This document shows positions 42,641 to 50,451 of a stretch of 64,000 nt of DNA, one piece after another (position 1 is the stretch's first letter; each line of letters begins with the position of its first letter). Source of the stretch: Rhodococcus sp. NBC_00297 (GTDB lineage Bacteria; Actinomycetota; Actinomycetes; Mycobacteriales; Mycobacteriaceae); NCBI RefSeq assembly GCF_036173065.1, contig NZ_CP108041.1, forward strand, positions 3,661,001 to 3,725,000. Reading direction: 5' to 3'. The notes beneath the pieces are model-generated. The model was not told the DNA's origin and ran no database searches. It saw only the letters and a program-made list of their open reading frames with translations. A program made the position numbers and the translations under genes.

Positions 42641-42666
42641 CCGTAGCAGAGCGGATGCTCGGTTAC
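42641..42666 (-). promoter_or_regulatory. TetR operator, copy 2 (SDR promoter)
   Basis: CAGAGC-GGAT-GCTC(G) aligned with copy 1; on the reverse strand GTAAC, GAGCA and GCTCTG are shared in the same spacing. A TACGGT -10-like hexamer follows on the reverse strand, at the same distance as TATGGT in copy 1. Confidence 0.65.
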
Positions 42667-42782
42667 TCGAACCCCGATCAGCGTCCCGACACGCGCGGGA
42701 CCCGTAGGCTGGGGGGTGATCACAGTCGCTCCGTAGTCGAGCGGCGGCGGACCAACCCCGGAAGTCCGTCGGAGAGGGTGGC

Positions 42783-44063
42783 GTGCAGCGCATCGTCGAT
42801 CCCGAATCCCGCGCGGTCGAGGCCGTCCTGGCGGACGTGTGGGGAGCGCGATCGGTGTATCAGCCGATCGTCGACCTGGACTCCGGGGTGGTGGTCGGTT
42901 ACGAGGCGTTGGCTCGGTGGCCCGCGGTACCCGGTGTGGATGTCGGACGGGTATTCGACGAGGCGGCGGATCGAGGTGTGGTGCGTGAGCTCGACTGGGC
43001 ATGCCGACTGGCCGCACTCTCCGGTGCCGCGGAGGCCGGTCTGAGTACCGAGTACAGCGTTTTCATCAACGTCGAACCGCACAACGGGCCCGTCATACCC
43101 GACTTCGCACGGAGAATGCTCGACAGCTTCGACCGGCCGATCAACGTCGTGATCGAACTGACCGAGAGGTCGCTGCTGTCCGATCCCGCCACGTTGCTGG
43201 CGGTGGTCGACGCTGCTCGACGACTCGGGTGCTCGGTGGCCCTCGACGACGTCGGGGCCAACGAGGCCACGGTCACCATGCTGGAGTTCGTGGCACCGGA
43301 CATCATCAAGTTGGACTGCACGCTGGTGCAGTCCGATCCGAGTCCGGCACAAGCGCGTGTCATCGCTGCGGTGCGTGCGCACGCCGAGTTCACCGGCGCG
43401 ACGATTCTCGCCGAGGGTGTGGAGAACGAGGAGCATCTGGCCCGTGCCAGAGCGCTCGGTGCCACCCTGGGGCAGGGCTGGTTGTTCGGCCGACCCGCGG
43501 CGTTGCCGTCCGAGACGTCGCGACGCCGCGACGTTCTCGACCGGACGCCGTCGGTGGTGTCACGCAGACGGTCGTCGGCCGGTTCCGCAGTGCCGGAGGT
43601 GCCGTCCGACCTGTTCGGGGAGATCCCACCCCTGGTGGGGCGAAAAGCGTTCGTGCTGAGCATGGCTCGTGAGATCGAGGACCACGCCCGCGGCGCTGTG
43701 GACCCACTCATCGTGCTCTCGGCATTCCAACGTGCCCGGTGGTTCGCGCCGAACGTGGTCGACCGGTACGCCGATCTCGCGGCCCTGCACCCGTTCATCG
43801 CCGCGCTGGGGGTGGGCCTGCCGGACGAGCCGGCCCCCGGAGTGCGCGGTGCCGCACTGGATGCAACAGAACGATTCTCGGGCGAGTGGACGGTGACGGC
43901 GGTGGGCCGGCACTACTTCGCGGCGCTGATCGCTCGCGACCTCGGCGATGTCGACGTTCCCGACGCCGATCGGCGATTCGAGTTCATCCTCACGCACGAC
44001 CGTCGTCTGGTCGTGTCGGCGGCACGGTCGCTGATGAGGCGCGTGCTGCCGTCTCGCGGATGA
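42783..44063 (+). CDS. EAL-domain protein with C-terminal DICT-like sensory domain
   Basis: 426 residues, GTG 42783 after GGAGAGGG. EAL phosphodiesterase domain about 20-245: YQPIVDL, YEALARW (EAL motif), NVEPH, VIELTERS, the metal loop LDDVGANEAT (usual DDFGTG changed), IIKLDCTLVQ, AEGVENEE and GQGWLFGRP. The rest (about 265-420: LVGRKAFVLSMAREIEDHA, VLSAFQRARWF, RYADLA, GEWTVTAVGRHYFAALIARD) fits the DICT sensory domain, often linked to light-sensing or second-messenger proteins. Either a c-di-GMP phosphodiesterase or a catalytically weak sensor; the changed loop makes the second possible. Confidence 0.8.
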   Translation: MQRIVDPESRAVEAVLADVWGARSVYQPIVDLDSGVVVGYEALARWPAVPGVDVGRVFDEAADRGVVRELDWACRLAALSGAAEAGLSTEYSVFINVEPHNGPVIPDFARRMLDSFDRPINVVIELTERSLLSDPATLLAVVDAARRLGCSVALDDVGANEATVTMLEFVAPDIIKLDCTLVQSDPSPAQARVIAAVRAHAEFTGATILAEGVENEEHLARARALGATLGQGWLFGRPAALPSETSRRRDVLDRTPSVVSRRRSSAGSAVPEVPSDLFGEIPPLVGRKAFVLSMAREIEDHARGAVDPLIVLSAFQRARWFAPNVVDRYADLAALHPFIAALGVGLPDEPAPGVRGAALDATERFSGEWTVTAVGRHYFAALIARDLGDVDVPDADRRFEFILTHDRRLVVSAARSLMRRVLPSRG

Positions 44064-44066
44064 TCC

Positions 44067-44537
44067 TCACGCGTCCTCGACGTGACCTTCCGCGTCGGAG
44101 ACCCCCGGCAGCACATCGGCGAATCGAACGAGGAATTCGCTGATCGCGTCCACGGTGTCGGCGTCGTAGTCGCCGAGTGCAGTGTCGAGCGCCGCCGAGG
44201 ACCGTCGAAGAAAGGGGTCGATCCGCTCGTGGGCGGCCTCGGTGGCCCGCAGCGTCACCGATCTGCGGTCTCTGCTCTCGCGGTTGCGGGAAACGAACCC
44301 CCTCTCTTCCAGCCGGTTGATCAACGCCGTGGTGGCACCGGAGGTGAGGCCCACCCGCCGCGACAGCGCCGCGGGAGTCAGCGGGCTGCCTTCGCGTTCG
44401 GCCCAGATCACCTCTCCCAGTGCGGTTCCGTCCGTGGTCGGCAGGTCCATCCAGCGGGCGAGGAGATGCGCCGATTCCTGGTACCTCACCGCGTACAGCC
44501 GGAGGGCCTGGAGAACGCGCGTCTGGGGTGAGGTCAT
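44067..44537 (-). CDS. MarR-family regulator
   Basis: 156 residues. Winged HTH: LTPAALSRRVGLTSGATTALINRLEERGFVSRNRESRDRRSVTLRATE (about residues 53-100), the DxRxxxxxLT wing being clear as DRRSVTLRAT. N- and C-terminal helices form the dimer. It is 30 bases downstream of the flavin monooxygenase gene on the same strand, so it is probably co-transcribed with it and acts on the tandem operator upstream of that gene. Confidence 0.85.
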   Translation of the reverse strand: MTSPQTRVLQALRLYAVRYQESAHLLARWMDLPTTDGTALGEVIWAEREGSPLTPAALSRRVGLTSGATTALINRLEERGFVSRNRESRDRRSVTLRATEAAHERIDPFLRRSSAALDTALGDYDADTVDAISEFLVRFADVLPGVSDAEGHVEDA

Positions 44538-44567
44538 CGGTGGGTGGTCTTTCCCGCGTGGGCGATG

Positions 44568-45785
44568 TCAGGCACGGAGACGAGGGTATTCCGCGAGGCG
44601 GGGAACATGCTTCTCGCTCGTCAGGAGGGTCGACTGGAACAGTCTGCGCACCGGCGCCGAAGCCGCCACGCGGTGGCCGACGCGGAGTGCCCGCACTCCC
44701 GTGGGAGACATCGGATGCAGCAGCTTCGCGCCGCCGCGGGGGAGTCCTTGCGCGCTGTCGGCGTAGCCACGCATGAGCTCCTCGTAGCGAGCGAAGGCGA
44801 GGTCCGGTCGATCGGGGTGCGCGGCCAACTCGCCGGTGAGGATGTGCGCTCCGACCAGGGAGAGTGTGGTGCCCATTCCGGTCGGACCCGAGCCCCACGC
44901 GGCATCCCCGACGAGCGCCACCCTGCCCTTGCTCCAGGTGGAGACGAGTACCTGTTCCATGCGCTGGGTGTAGAACTCGTCCGGCCGGGCCGCGAACCCC
45001 GCCACGATGCGGTCCGTCTGCCATCCGGCACCGCGGAACCGTTCACGCAGAATCTCCACTTGGGTTGCCACGGGCAGTTTCTCGAAGCCGAACGGCTCGG
45101 ACCGGAAGGACATGCTCGCTCTGATGATGCCCTCGTTGTCCGGCCTGACGGACGCGACGCGTCCGCGGGTCGCCGTGTACCAGTCCCACGTGTTCACGTC
45201 CTCGGGACGCCGATCGAGGGTGCCGTAGGTGATGCTCACACCGAAGTCGCGCAGTTCGGTCTCGGCTCCGAATGTCAGGCGCCGTGTGCGAGAACTGCGT
45301 CCTTCGGCGACGAGCACCAGGTCGAAGCGCTCGGTGGATCCGCTGTCGAAGGTCACGTCGACACCGGAGGCATCCTGCTCGACGGCGGAGATGAAGTCAC
45401 CGAAGCGGCGTTCGACACTGTCGGGGACCGCGTCGACGAGGATCTGCGCCAGTCGGCCCCGCAGGATCTCGATTTCCGCGGTGGGGCCGTCGCGACCCTC
45501 CTCGCGAGGGAAGACTGCGGAGGGTTCTCCGCGCTCGTCGACGAAGCGGGTGCCTTCTTCCCCGGTGAGGTGCTCCATGATCGAGTGATCGACACCCATG
45601 CGTCGGACGATCTCTCGGCCGAGGCCGCGAATGTCGATGTTCTGTCCCGTCTCACGCGGCGACGCCGACCGTTCGAGAAGGGTGACGTCGAAACCGGTGC
45701 GTGCAAGCCCCCATGCGAGGGTCGGGCCGGCAACACTCGCGCCGGTGACGAGGACGCGGACGGGGTGCTGCTGTGAGGCGGTCAC
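44568..45785 (-). CDS. FAD-dependent monooxygenase (TetX/PHBH-like)
   Basis: 405 residues, GTG 45785. FAD-binding VLVTGASVAGPTLAWGLARTGFDVTLLERS (residues 10-40), GQNIDIRGLGREIVRRMG, the DG-type motif DLVLVAEGRSSRTRR and the second FAD motif GRVALVGDAAWGSGPTGMGTTLSLVGAHIL (about 292-320). This class hydroxylates aromatic or polyketide substrates; the TetX branch inactivates tetracyclines, and relatives act on rifamycin. Two tandem operators precede it and a MarR gene follows, so it is an inducible detoxification or catabolic enzyme. Confidence 0.85.
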   Translation of the reverse strand: MTASQQHPVRVLVTGASVAGPTLAWGLARTGFDVTLLERSASPRETGQNIDIRGLGREIVRRMGVDHSIMEHLTGEEGTRFVDERGEPSAVFPREEGRDGPTAEIEILRGRLAQILVDAVPDSVERRFGDFISAVEQDASGVDVTFDSGSTERFDLVLVAEGRSSRTRRLTFGAETELRDFGVSITYGTLDRRPEDVNTWDWYTATRGRVASVRPDNEGIIRASMSFRSEPFGFEKLPVATQVEILRERFRGAGWQTDRIVAGFAARPDEFYTQRMEQVLVSTWSKGRVALVGDAAWGSGPTGMGTTLSLVGAHILTGELAAHPDRPDLAFARYEELMRGYADSAQGLPRGGAKLLHPMSPTGVRALRVGHRVAASAPVRRLFQSTLLTSEKHVPRLAEYPRLRA

Positions 45786-45832
45786 GGTCGAGCCTTTCGA
45801 TAGGGGGTCGAGGCCGACCCGCCACCACTATA

Positions 45833-45863
45833 ACTTCACTGTGAAGTAACTTCACCATGAAGA
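45833..45863. promoter_or_regulatory. Tandem palindromic operators
   Basis: ACTTCA-CTG-TGAAGT (45833-45847) and ACTTCA-CCA-TGAAG(A) (45849-45863), 16 bases apart centre to centre. They lie 48 bases upstream of the monooxygenase GTG on its promoter side. Binding by the downstream MarR protein is the simplest reading. Confidence 0.8.
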
Positions 45864-45885
45864 GTGTTTTGCGACCTCGTCTCGG

Positions 45886-46476
45886 TCAGTCGGCGACGCG
45901 TCGACGACTGCGTTCCACTCCGTCGACGATGGTCGCCGTCAGTTCGTCGTACGCCTCCCGGGTGTCCAGGTTCCCCGCAGCTGCTTCTGCCGAGAGTGCC
46001 TCCGCTGCACCGAGAACGGCGGTCATGGTCGACGCCGGAAGCACTCCCTCGGCGAACGGTTCGAGGAATGATCGACACCGATCCGAGTAGGCGGCGTCCG
46101 ACCGGCGCTTGTAGTCGGCCAACTCGGGTGCGCCTTCCAGGGCCGCGGCGACGCCCGCCAGTTCGCGCCCGTGGGTGACCACGCAGTCGACGTGCGCCGT
46201 GGCGATGGCGCGCGCTCGCTCGGCAAGTGAGTGCTCGACCGCGTCGAGCGCCTGCTCCAGTGCGAATGTCTGCGTCGCGTCGTACGCCTCGAACAAGGCC
46301 ACCAGCAAGGCTGCGCGCGAGGGAAAGTGACTGTACACAACAGGTTTGGTGATACCGGCCGCGTGCGCGAGTCGACCCAGCGTCAGCGCGTCGGCGCCTT
46401 CCTCGCGCACGATCGTCCAGGCAAGGGTCACCAGTTGCCCGTGGCGATCCTCTCTCGTCATTCGCACCCGTGCCAT
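45886..46476 (-). CDS. TetR-family regulator
   Basis: 196 residues from ATG 46476 (AAGGCGG upstream); ATG 46461 also possible. HTH: REDRHGQLVTLAWTIVREEGADALTLGRLAHAAGITKPVVYSHFPSRAALLVALF (about residues 6-62), helix 3 KPVVYSHFPSR. The C-terminal part (FALEQALDAVEHSL, RSFLEPFAEGVL) is the ligand domain. It is divergent from a quinone-reductase-like gene; three tandem operators lie between, so it represses that gene. Confidence 0.85.
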   Translation of the reverse strand: MARVRMTREDRHGQLVTLAWTIVREEGADALTLGRLAHAAGITKPVVYSHFPSRAALLVALFEAYDATQTFALEQALDAVEHSLAERARAIATAHVDCVVTHGRELAGVAAALEGAPELADYKRRSDAAYSDRCRSFLEPFAEGVLPASTMTAVLGAAEALSAEAAAGNLDTREAYDELTATIVDGVERSRRRVAD

Positions 46477-46498
46477 CGACACCGCCTTGTCTCTTATG

Positions 46499-46537
46499 TA
46501 CCGTTGGTAACCTACCACCGGTAACCTACTGATGGTA
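46499..46537. promoter_or_regulatory. Three tandem TACC-N3-GGTA operators, 14-bp period
   Basis: TACCGTTGGTA (46499-46509), TACCACCGGTA (46513-46523) and TACTGATGGTA (46527-46537). The first two are perfect palindromes around three bases; the third has one mismatch. The constant 14-bp spacing would place bound dimers on a regular helical path. They lie between the TetR gene and the flavodoxin-fold oxidoreductase gene. Confidence 0.85.
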
Positions 46538-46559
46538 CATCCCGACCGAGAGGATCATC

Positions 46560-47180
46560 ATGACCGCGCTCGTCGTCGTCGCCCACCCCGACCCCACGTC
46601 GTTCACCCAGCGTCTCGCTCGCTCCGTCGCCGATCGACTCACCGAGGACGCCGTGTCCACCGCTGTCGCCGACCTTCATGCCGAGGGCTTCGATCCACGG
46701 TTCTCGCTCGAGGACCGCGCCGGATATCCGGCGGGTGGGACTCCTCCTGCGGATGTGCTCGCCGAGCAGCGTCGCCTGGACGGTGTCGACGACCTGGTTC
46801 TGGTCTTTCCGGTCTACTGGTGGTCGATGCCCGCGCTCCTCAAGGGGTGGGTCGATCGCGTCTTCACCGACGGGTGGGCATTCGACACCGGAGTCACGCC
46901 GACCGGACGCAGGCTCGACCACCTGACCGTGCATCTGGCCATGGTCGCGGGGGAGGACGCCGAGGGATTCGCTAAGCGCGGCTACGACACCGCCCTGTCC
47001 ACCCAGATCATCACCGGCATTCTCGGATACACCGGCGCGCGAACCGGGCACACGGGAATCGTCCACGACGCGGAGACGCGCTCACGTGACTCCCTCGCCC
47101 GGGAAGCGCGGGCGATCGTGGACGGCGTGGCGGCCCGGGTCCGTTCCTCGGCGGCGGAGGCTTCCGGTGCGCGGGCGTGA
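46560..47180 (+). CDS. NAD(P)H:quinone oxidoreductase, flavodoxin-fold
   Basis: 206 residues, ATG 46560 with GAGAGG. Phosphate-loop region MTALVVVAHPDPTSFTQRLARSVADRL, then DDLVLVFPVYWWSMPALLKGWVDRVFTDGWAFD (about residues 75-108; P-Y-W-W-S-M-P is the quinone-reductase/MdaB signature). FMN or FAD and NAD(P)H are used for two-electron reduction of quinones or azo/nitro compounds. Divergent from and probably repressed by the neighbouring TetR protein. Confidence 0.85.
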   Translation: MTALVVVAHPDPTSFTQRLARSVADRLTEDAVSTAVADLHAEGFDPRFSLEDRAGYPAGGTPPADVLAEQRRLDGVDDLVLVFPVYWWSMPALLKGWVDRVFTDGWAFDTGVTPTGRRLDHLTVHLAMVAGEDAEGFAKRGYDTALSTQIITGILGYTGARTGHTGIVHDAETRSRDSLAREARAIVDGVAARVRSSAAEASGARA

Positions 47181-47189
47181 ACTCGGTGG

Positions 47190-47705
47190 CTAGGCCACCG
47201 TGAAGCGAACCGTGTTGCCCGCGGGGTCGAGCAGGGTGGTGTTGAGTGGAGCGTCCGTGGTGAGGGTCAGTCCCGCTCTGCCGGAACCGATGTCGATCGC
47301 GATCTGCTCGGTCCACTTCCTGCCCGCGGGTGGGACCGTGCCGATGGCGGCCGACTCGAGATGGACCATCCAGGTCCCGCCTGTCGGCTTCGCGCCGCTG
47401 TAGGGATCCACGCGAGGTGCGTCGGTGTTGTTCATGTTCACGTAGATGGCCAGTGGGCACGCGTCGGTGACGAACGTCCTCCAGGTCAGAGTGACTACGG
47501 CGATGCCGGGCCTGTCGTGGGGTGTGTACACGTCGCCACCCACCTCGCCGGCGCACGGCAACGACATTCCCCGGCCCAGTGAGATGTTGTACGGGAAGGG
47601 TGTGAACTCCTGGTGGTGTGCCGATGCGAGGCCGGGTGATGTCGCGAGTACGCCGACGACTGCGGAACCTGTGACGGCCAGACGTCTGAACCACGAGGAA
47701 GACAC
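47190..47705 (-). CDS. Secreted hypothetical protein, 171 aa
   Basis: 171 residues from GTG 47705. A signal peptide (WFRRLAVTGSAVVGVLATSPGLASA) ends in ASA, a good signal-peptidase I site. The mature part has two Cys (LPCAGEV and TDACPL), Trp/Tyr-rich beta strands, KWTEQIAIDIGSGRAGLTL and a C-terminal GNTVRFTVA, likely a beta sandwich. No family recognised. Another in-frame GTG is at 47714, and an upstream ATG at 47786 would add 27 polar residues. Confidence 0.6.
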   Translation of the reverse strand: MSSSWFRRLAVTGSAVVGVLATSPGLASAHHQEFTPFPYNISLGRGMSLPCAGEVGGDVYTPHDRPGIAVVTLTWRTFVTDACPLAIYVNMNNTDAPRVDPYSGAKPTGGTWMVHLESAAIGTVPPAGRKWTEQIAIDIGSGRAGLTLTTDAPLNTTLLDPAGNTVRFTVA

Positions 47706-47857
47706 GAGTGGCACGATACGGGACGAAAGGGACCAGGGTGGTGGGTGAGCGCGAGTCCGGTCGGCGTTGCGGTGTCGTTGACGCATCGTGACCGTTCACA
47801 CATGCTCGGGCCCGAGCTGGCGCCACAATGCTGTCGGCCACCTCGCTACGGTGAGGC

Positions 47858-48805
47858 GTGCATTACCAATCCTTTACCAAAGTCTTCGCAGTTGCCGGTG
47901 CCGTCGCGGTGCTGACCGCGTGCACTGCGGACGTCTCGGCCGACGACGCCACGGGCCGGACGGTCGACACCAGCCTGGGGGCCATCGTCGTCCCCGACGA
48001 GATCCGGTCGGTCGTGGTCATCGACGGGCGTCGGGATCTGGACATCGCCCTGTCCTTCGGCCTCCCTGTCGTCGGCATGCCCGTCGAGTCCGAGGCTCCG
48101 CCGGAGATCCCGGGGCCGTTGACGGCACCGACCCGAGACCTGCTGTCGCGGGGAGTCGCGGAGCTGTTCCCGCGCAACAGCATCGACATCGAAGCCGTGG
48201 CCGCAGCGGATCCCGACCTCATCATCGCGCGTGACGAGGTGGTCGAGGAGATCTACGACCAGTTGAGCGCCGTCGCGCCTGTGCTCCCCGTGGGATCGAC
48301 CGATTCCGGGGTGTCCTGGCAGGACGACGTGACCAGGGTCGGTGCGGCACTGGGTCGCGAGGACACGGCCGCCACACTGCTCGACGAGTACTCGGACCGC
48401 GTCGACGCGCTCCGACAGCAACTCGCAGGACCTCTCGGTGACACGACGGTGCTGTCGATCGCCACCGGAGACGGCGGTGGCATCTCGATCAACAGGGAGC
48501 GAATCACCTCGCTGGTGCTGGAGGACGTCGGAGCTCGATTCGGACAGGCCTGGCAATCGGCTCGTCCCGAGGCCGACTTCGCAGCGGAGAACATCCCTGT
48601 CGCAGCGGATTCGGACGTTCTTCTCGCGGCCATCACGTCGAGTGACGATCTACGAGCACTGGAGTCGAATCGACTCTGGGCCGATCTGCCGGCTGTGCGG
48701 GACGGGCGGGTGGTGCGAACGGACAAGTTCACCAACGACGGTGGGCCGATCACAGCGCAGTGGTCACTCGACCTCGTCGAGCAGATGTACGGGTCGGCCG
48801 GCTGA
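47858..48805 (+). CDS. Siderophore-type ABC-transporter binding lipoprotein
   Basis: 315 residues, GTG 47858. Signal VFAVAGAVAVLTAC gives a lipidated Cys (about 22). The periplasmic-binding (FecB/FhuD, cluster A-II) fold is seen in IRSVVVIDGRRDLDIALSFGLPVVGM, IDIEAVAAADPDLIIARDEV, LSAVAPVLPV and the C-terminal WADLPAVRDGRVVRTD. Binds a ferric siderophore or similar chelate outside the membrane. No permease or ATPase gene accompanies it here, so it must use a transporter encoded elsewhere. Confidence 0.8.
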   Translation: MHYQSFTKVFAVAGAVAVLTACTADVSADDATGRTVDTSLGAIVVPDEIRSVVVIDGRRDLDIALSFGLPVVGMPVESEAPPEIPGPLTAPTRDLLSRGVAELFPRNSIDIEAVAAADPDLIIARDEVVEEIYDQLSAVAPVLPVGSTDSGVSWQDDVTRVGAALGREDTAATLLDEYSDRVDALRQQLAGPLGDTTVLSIATGDGGGISINRERITSLVLEDVGARFGQAWQSARPEADFAAENIPVAADSDVLLAAITSSDDLRALESNRLWADLPAVRDGRVVRTDKFTNDGGPITAQWSLDLVEQMYGSAG

Positions 48806-48872
48806 GCGGTCACCGGCGCGGACGTGCTCGGCACAGGCGTCGTCGACCAGCTGCACGATTCGCAGCGCACCG

Positions 48873-48900
48873 CACCCCCTCCAGCCGGCTGTAGGGGGTG
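48873..48900. terminator. Hairpin between convergent genes
   Basis: CACCCCCT at 48873-48880 pairs with AGGGGGTG at 48893-48900; an inner AGCC/GGCT can also pair. It separates the binding protein and the tat operon. Confidence 0.65.
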
Positions 48901-48960
48901 TGGACGACGTGGAACCCGTGCGGCGTCCCTCATGTCGAGCGACACTGCCGACTGGAAGCC

Positions 48961-49428
48961 CTACAGCGTCTCTCGCTGGAGGTCTTTCGCATCAGCGGCA
49001 GGCGCGTCTGCCTCCGTCACGAGTCTCGCAGCGATTCGTCGGGGGTCGTCGGCGGGCAACGAGGCGATGAGGGTGCGGACGGGGTGCGAGGACGGTCCTG
49101 TCACCAGGTACTTCTGGCCCGGCCGTATCCGCTCCGCCTGCTCGATCATCTCGTCGGTCACGACGTTCTTCGGGGTGGTGTCGTGGAGTGCGTCGCGCAC
49201 GATGCGTCGTGGGTCGTACTGCCGTAGGTCGAGCGACTCCCACTCCGAACGGTGAAGCGGCACGCCCATCTCCCGCTCCGCCGTGGCGCGCGTCGTCTCG
49301 ATGAACTGCTTCAGCGTTCGAATCGCGCGAGTGAGGTGGTGTGCGTAGCCGGGCAGTCGGCTCGGTCCGAGTACGAGGCCGGCGATGACGGCGACGAAGA
49401 AGAGCTTCTCGAGGGTCAGGCCGAACAT
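48961..49428 (-). CDS. TatB-like component of twin-arginine translocase
   Basis: 155 residues. MFGLTLEKLFFVAVIAGLVLGPSRLPGYAHHLTRAIRTLKQFI (1-43) is the TatA/B transmembrane helix, the GPSRLP hinge and the amphipathic helix. The longer C-terminus (to 155) is TatB-like rather than TatA-like. It overlaps tatC by 13 bases and comes last in the dioxygenase-tatA-tatC-tatB unit. TatB with TatC recognises the twin-Arg signal. GPSRLP replaces the usual GPxKLP. Confidence 0.75.
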   Translation of the reverse strand: MFGLTLEKLFFVAVIAGLVLGPSRLPGYAHHLTRAIRTLKQFIETTRATAEREMGVPLHRSEWESLDLRQYDPRRIVRDALHDTTPKNVVTDEMIEQAERIRPGQKYLVTGPSSHPVRTLIASLPADDPRRIAARLVTEADAPAADAKDLQRETL

Positions 49429-50198
49429 GGGGTTCTCCCGATCGTGGTGGGGTTCGAGGTGAGTGCCCGCCGGTCGTGCACGGTGGTGATGGCCACGGCG
49501 GCTCCGAAGAGCGCCGACATCGGCAGTGCGACGAGAAACATCGACAGCACGTCGGCCGCCGGCGTGACGAGCGCGCTGAAGAGGGCGATGACGACGACGA
49601 TGATCCGCCAACTGCTGCGTAGCCGGTGGGCGGACAGGACTCCGAGGCAGTTGAGCATCACCAGCAGTACGGGCAGGACGAACGCGACTCCGGTGGCGAG
49701 GACGATCCGCATGACGAAGTCCACGTAGTAGGAGGCGTCGAGGATGGTGCTGTCCTCCTCGGAGGAGAAGCTCGCGAGGAGGGTGACCATGCGGGGGAAG
49801 ATGAGGAAGCCGAAGGCGCACCCGGCGGCGAACAGTGGCACCGCCGCCGCGGTGAAGCCGAGAACGTACTTCTTCTCCCGAGCCGTGAGGCCGGGGGTGA
49901 GGTAGGCGAACAGTTCTCGCAGCCAGACCGGGCTCGACAGGATGATTCCCGAGAAGAGGCCGATCCTCATCTGCAGGTCGAAGGCCCCGGTGACGGTGTC
50001 GTAGTTCAGGCTGGCCTGACGAGACTGCGCGAGTTCCTCCACCGGTGTGCGCAGGACGTCGAGGATCTGGTCGGAGAGTACGAAGCCGAGAATCACTCCG
50101 ACGACCAGCGACACCGCCGCGCGGGTCGCGCGGCGGCGTGCCTCGCTGACATGCCCGGCGAGGGGCATAGTGCCTCGCGCGGCGGTGGTCGTGGTCAT
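49416..50198 (-). CDS. tatC: TatC, Sec-independent translocase core
   Basis: 260 residues, six transmembrane helices. Features: PLAGHVSEARRRATRAAVSLVVGVILGFVLSDQIL (canonical start is PLxxHLxELRxRL), then LFSGIILSSPVWLRELFAYLTPGLTAREKKYV (the conserved W-x-F-x-x-P-G-L-x-x-x-E-K motif, here LREL-FAYLTPGLTAREKKY) and helix TPAADVLSMFLVALPM. ATG 50198 overlaps the tatA stop (ATGA). The HVSEAR in place of HLxELR makes it a divergent paralog of the housekeeping TatC expected elsewhere in the genome. Confidence 0.85.
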   Translation of the reverse strand: MTTTTAARGTMPLAGHVSEARRRATRAAVSLVVGVILGFVLSDQILDVLRTPVEELAQSRQASLNYDTVTGAFDLQMRIGLFSGIILSSPVWLRELFAYLTPGLTAREKKYVLGFTAAAVPLFAAGCAFGFLIFPRMVTLLASFSSEEDSTILDASYYVDFVMRIVLATGVAFVLPVLLVMLNCLGVLSAHRLRSSWRIIVVVIALFSALVTPAADVLSMFLVALPMSALFGAAVAITTVHDRRALTSNPTTIGRTPCSA

Positions 50199-50428
50199 GA
50201 GGCGTGTCGGTACGGCACCGGGACGCCGTCCGCGGCGGTCGTGGTCGAGTCGACGGCGTCGACGCGTCCCGTCGACGGCGTGGGGGTGTCGTCGCGGACC
50301 TCGTCCTTGAGGATGCGCATGGACTGCCCGACGCCTTTGGCGAGGGAGGGGAGCTTGGTCGAGCCGAAGACGAGAAGCAGGATGGCGAGGACGATGAGTG
50401 CGTGCCAGCCGGTCAGGTTGTGCAACAT
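50195..50428 (-). CDS. tatA: TatA, pore-forming Tat component
   Basis: 77 residues from ATG 50428, AAGGAA upstream. MLHNLTGWHALIVLAILLLVFGSTKLPSLAKGVGQSMRILKDEV is the typical TatA helix, FG-hinge (VFGSTKLP) and amphipathic helix. Short acidic tail. Lies 23 bases after the dioxygenase stop, same strand, and overlaps tatC. Confidence 0.85.
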   Translation of the reverse strand: MLHNLTGWHALIVLAILLLVFGSTKLPSLAKGVGQSMRILKDEVRDDTPTPSTGRVDAVDSTTTAADGVPVPYRHAS

Positions 50429-50451
50429 GATGATTCCTTCTGTGTGAGTGG

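Noticed and set aside
48253..48945. 230-residue reverse frame opposite the siderophore-binding protein
   Set aside because: Ser/Arg-rich antisense shadow; the forward lipoprotein with its signal peptide and fold is the real gene.
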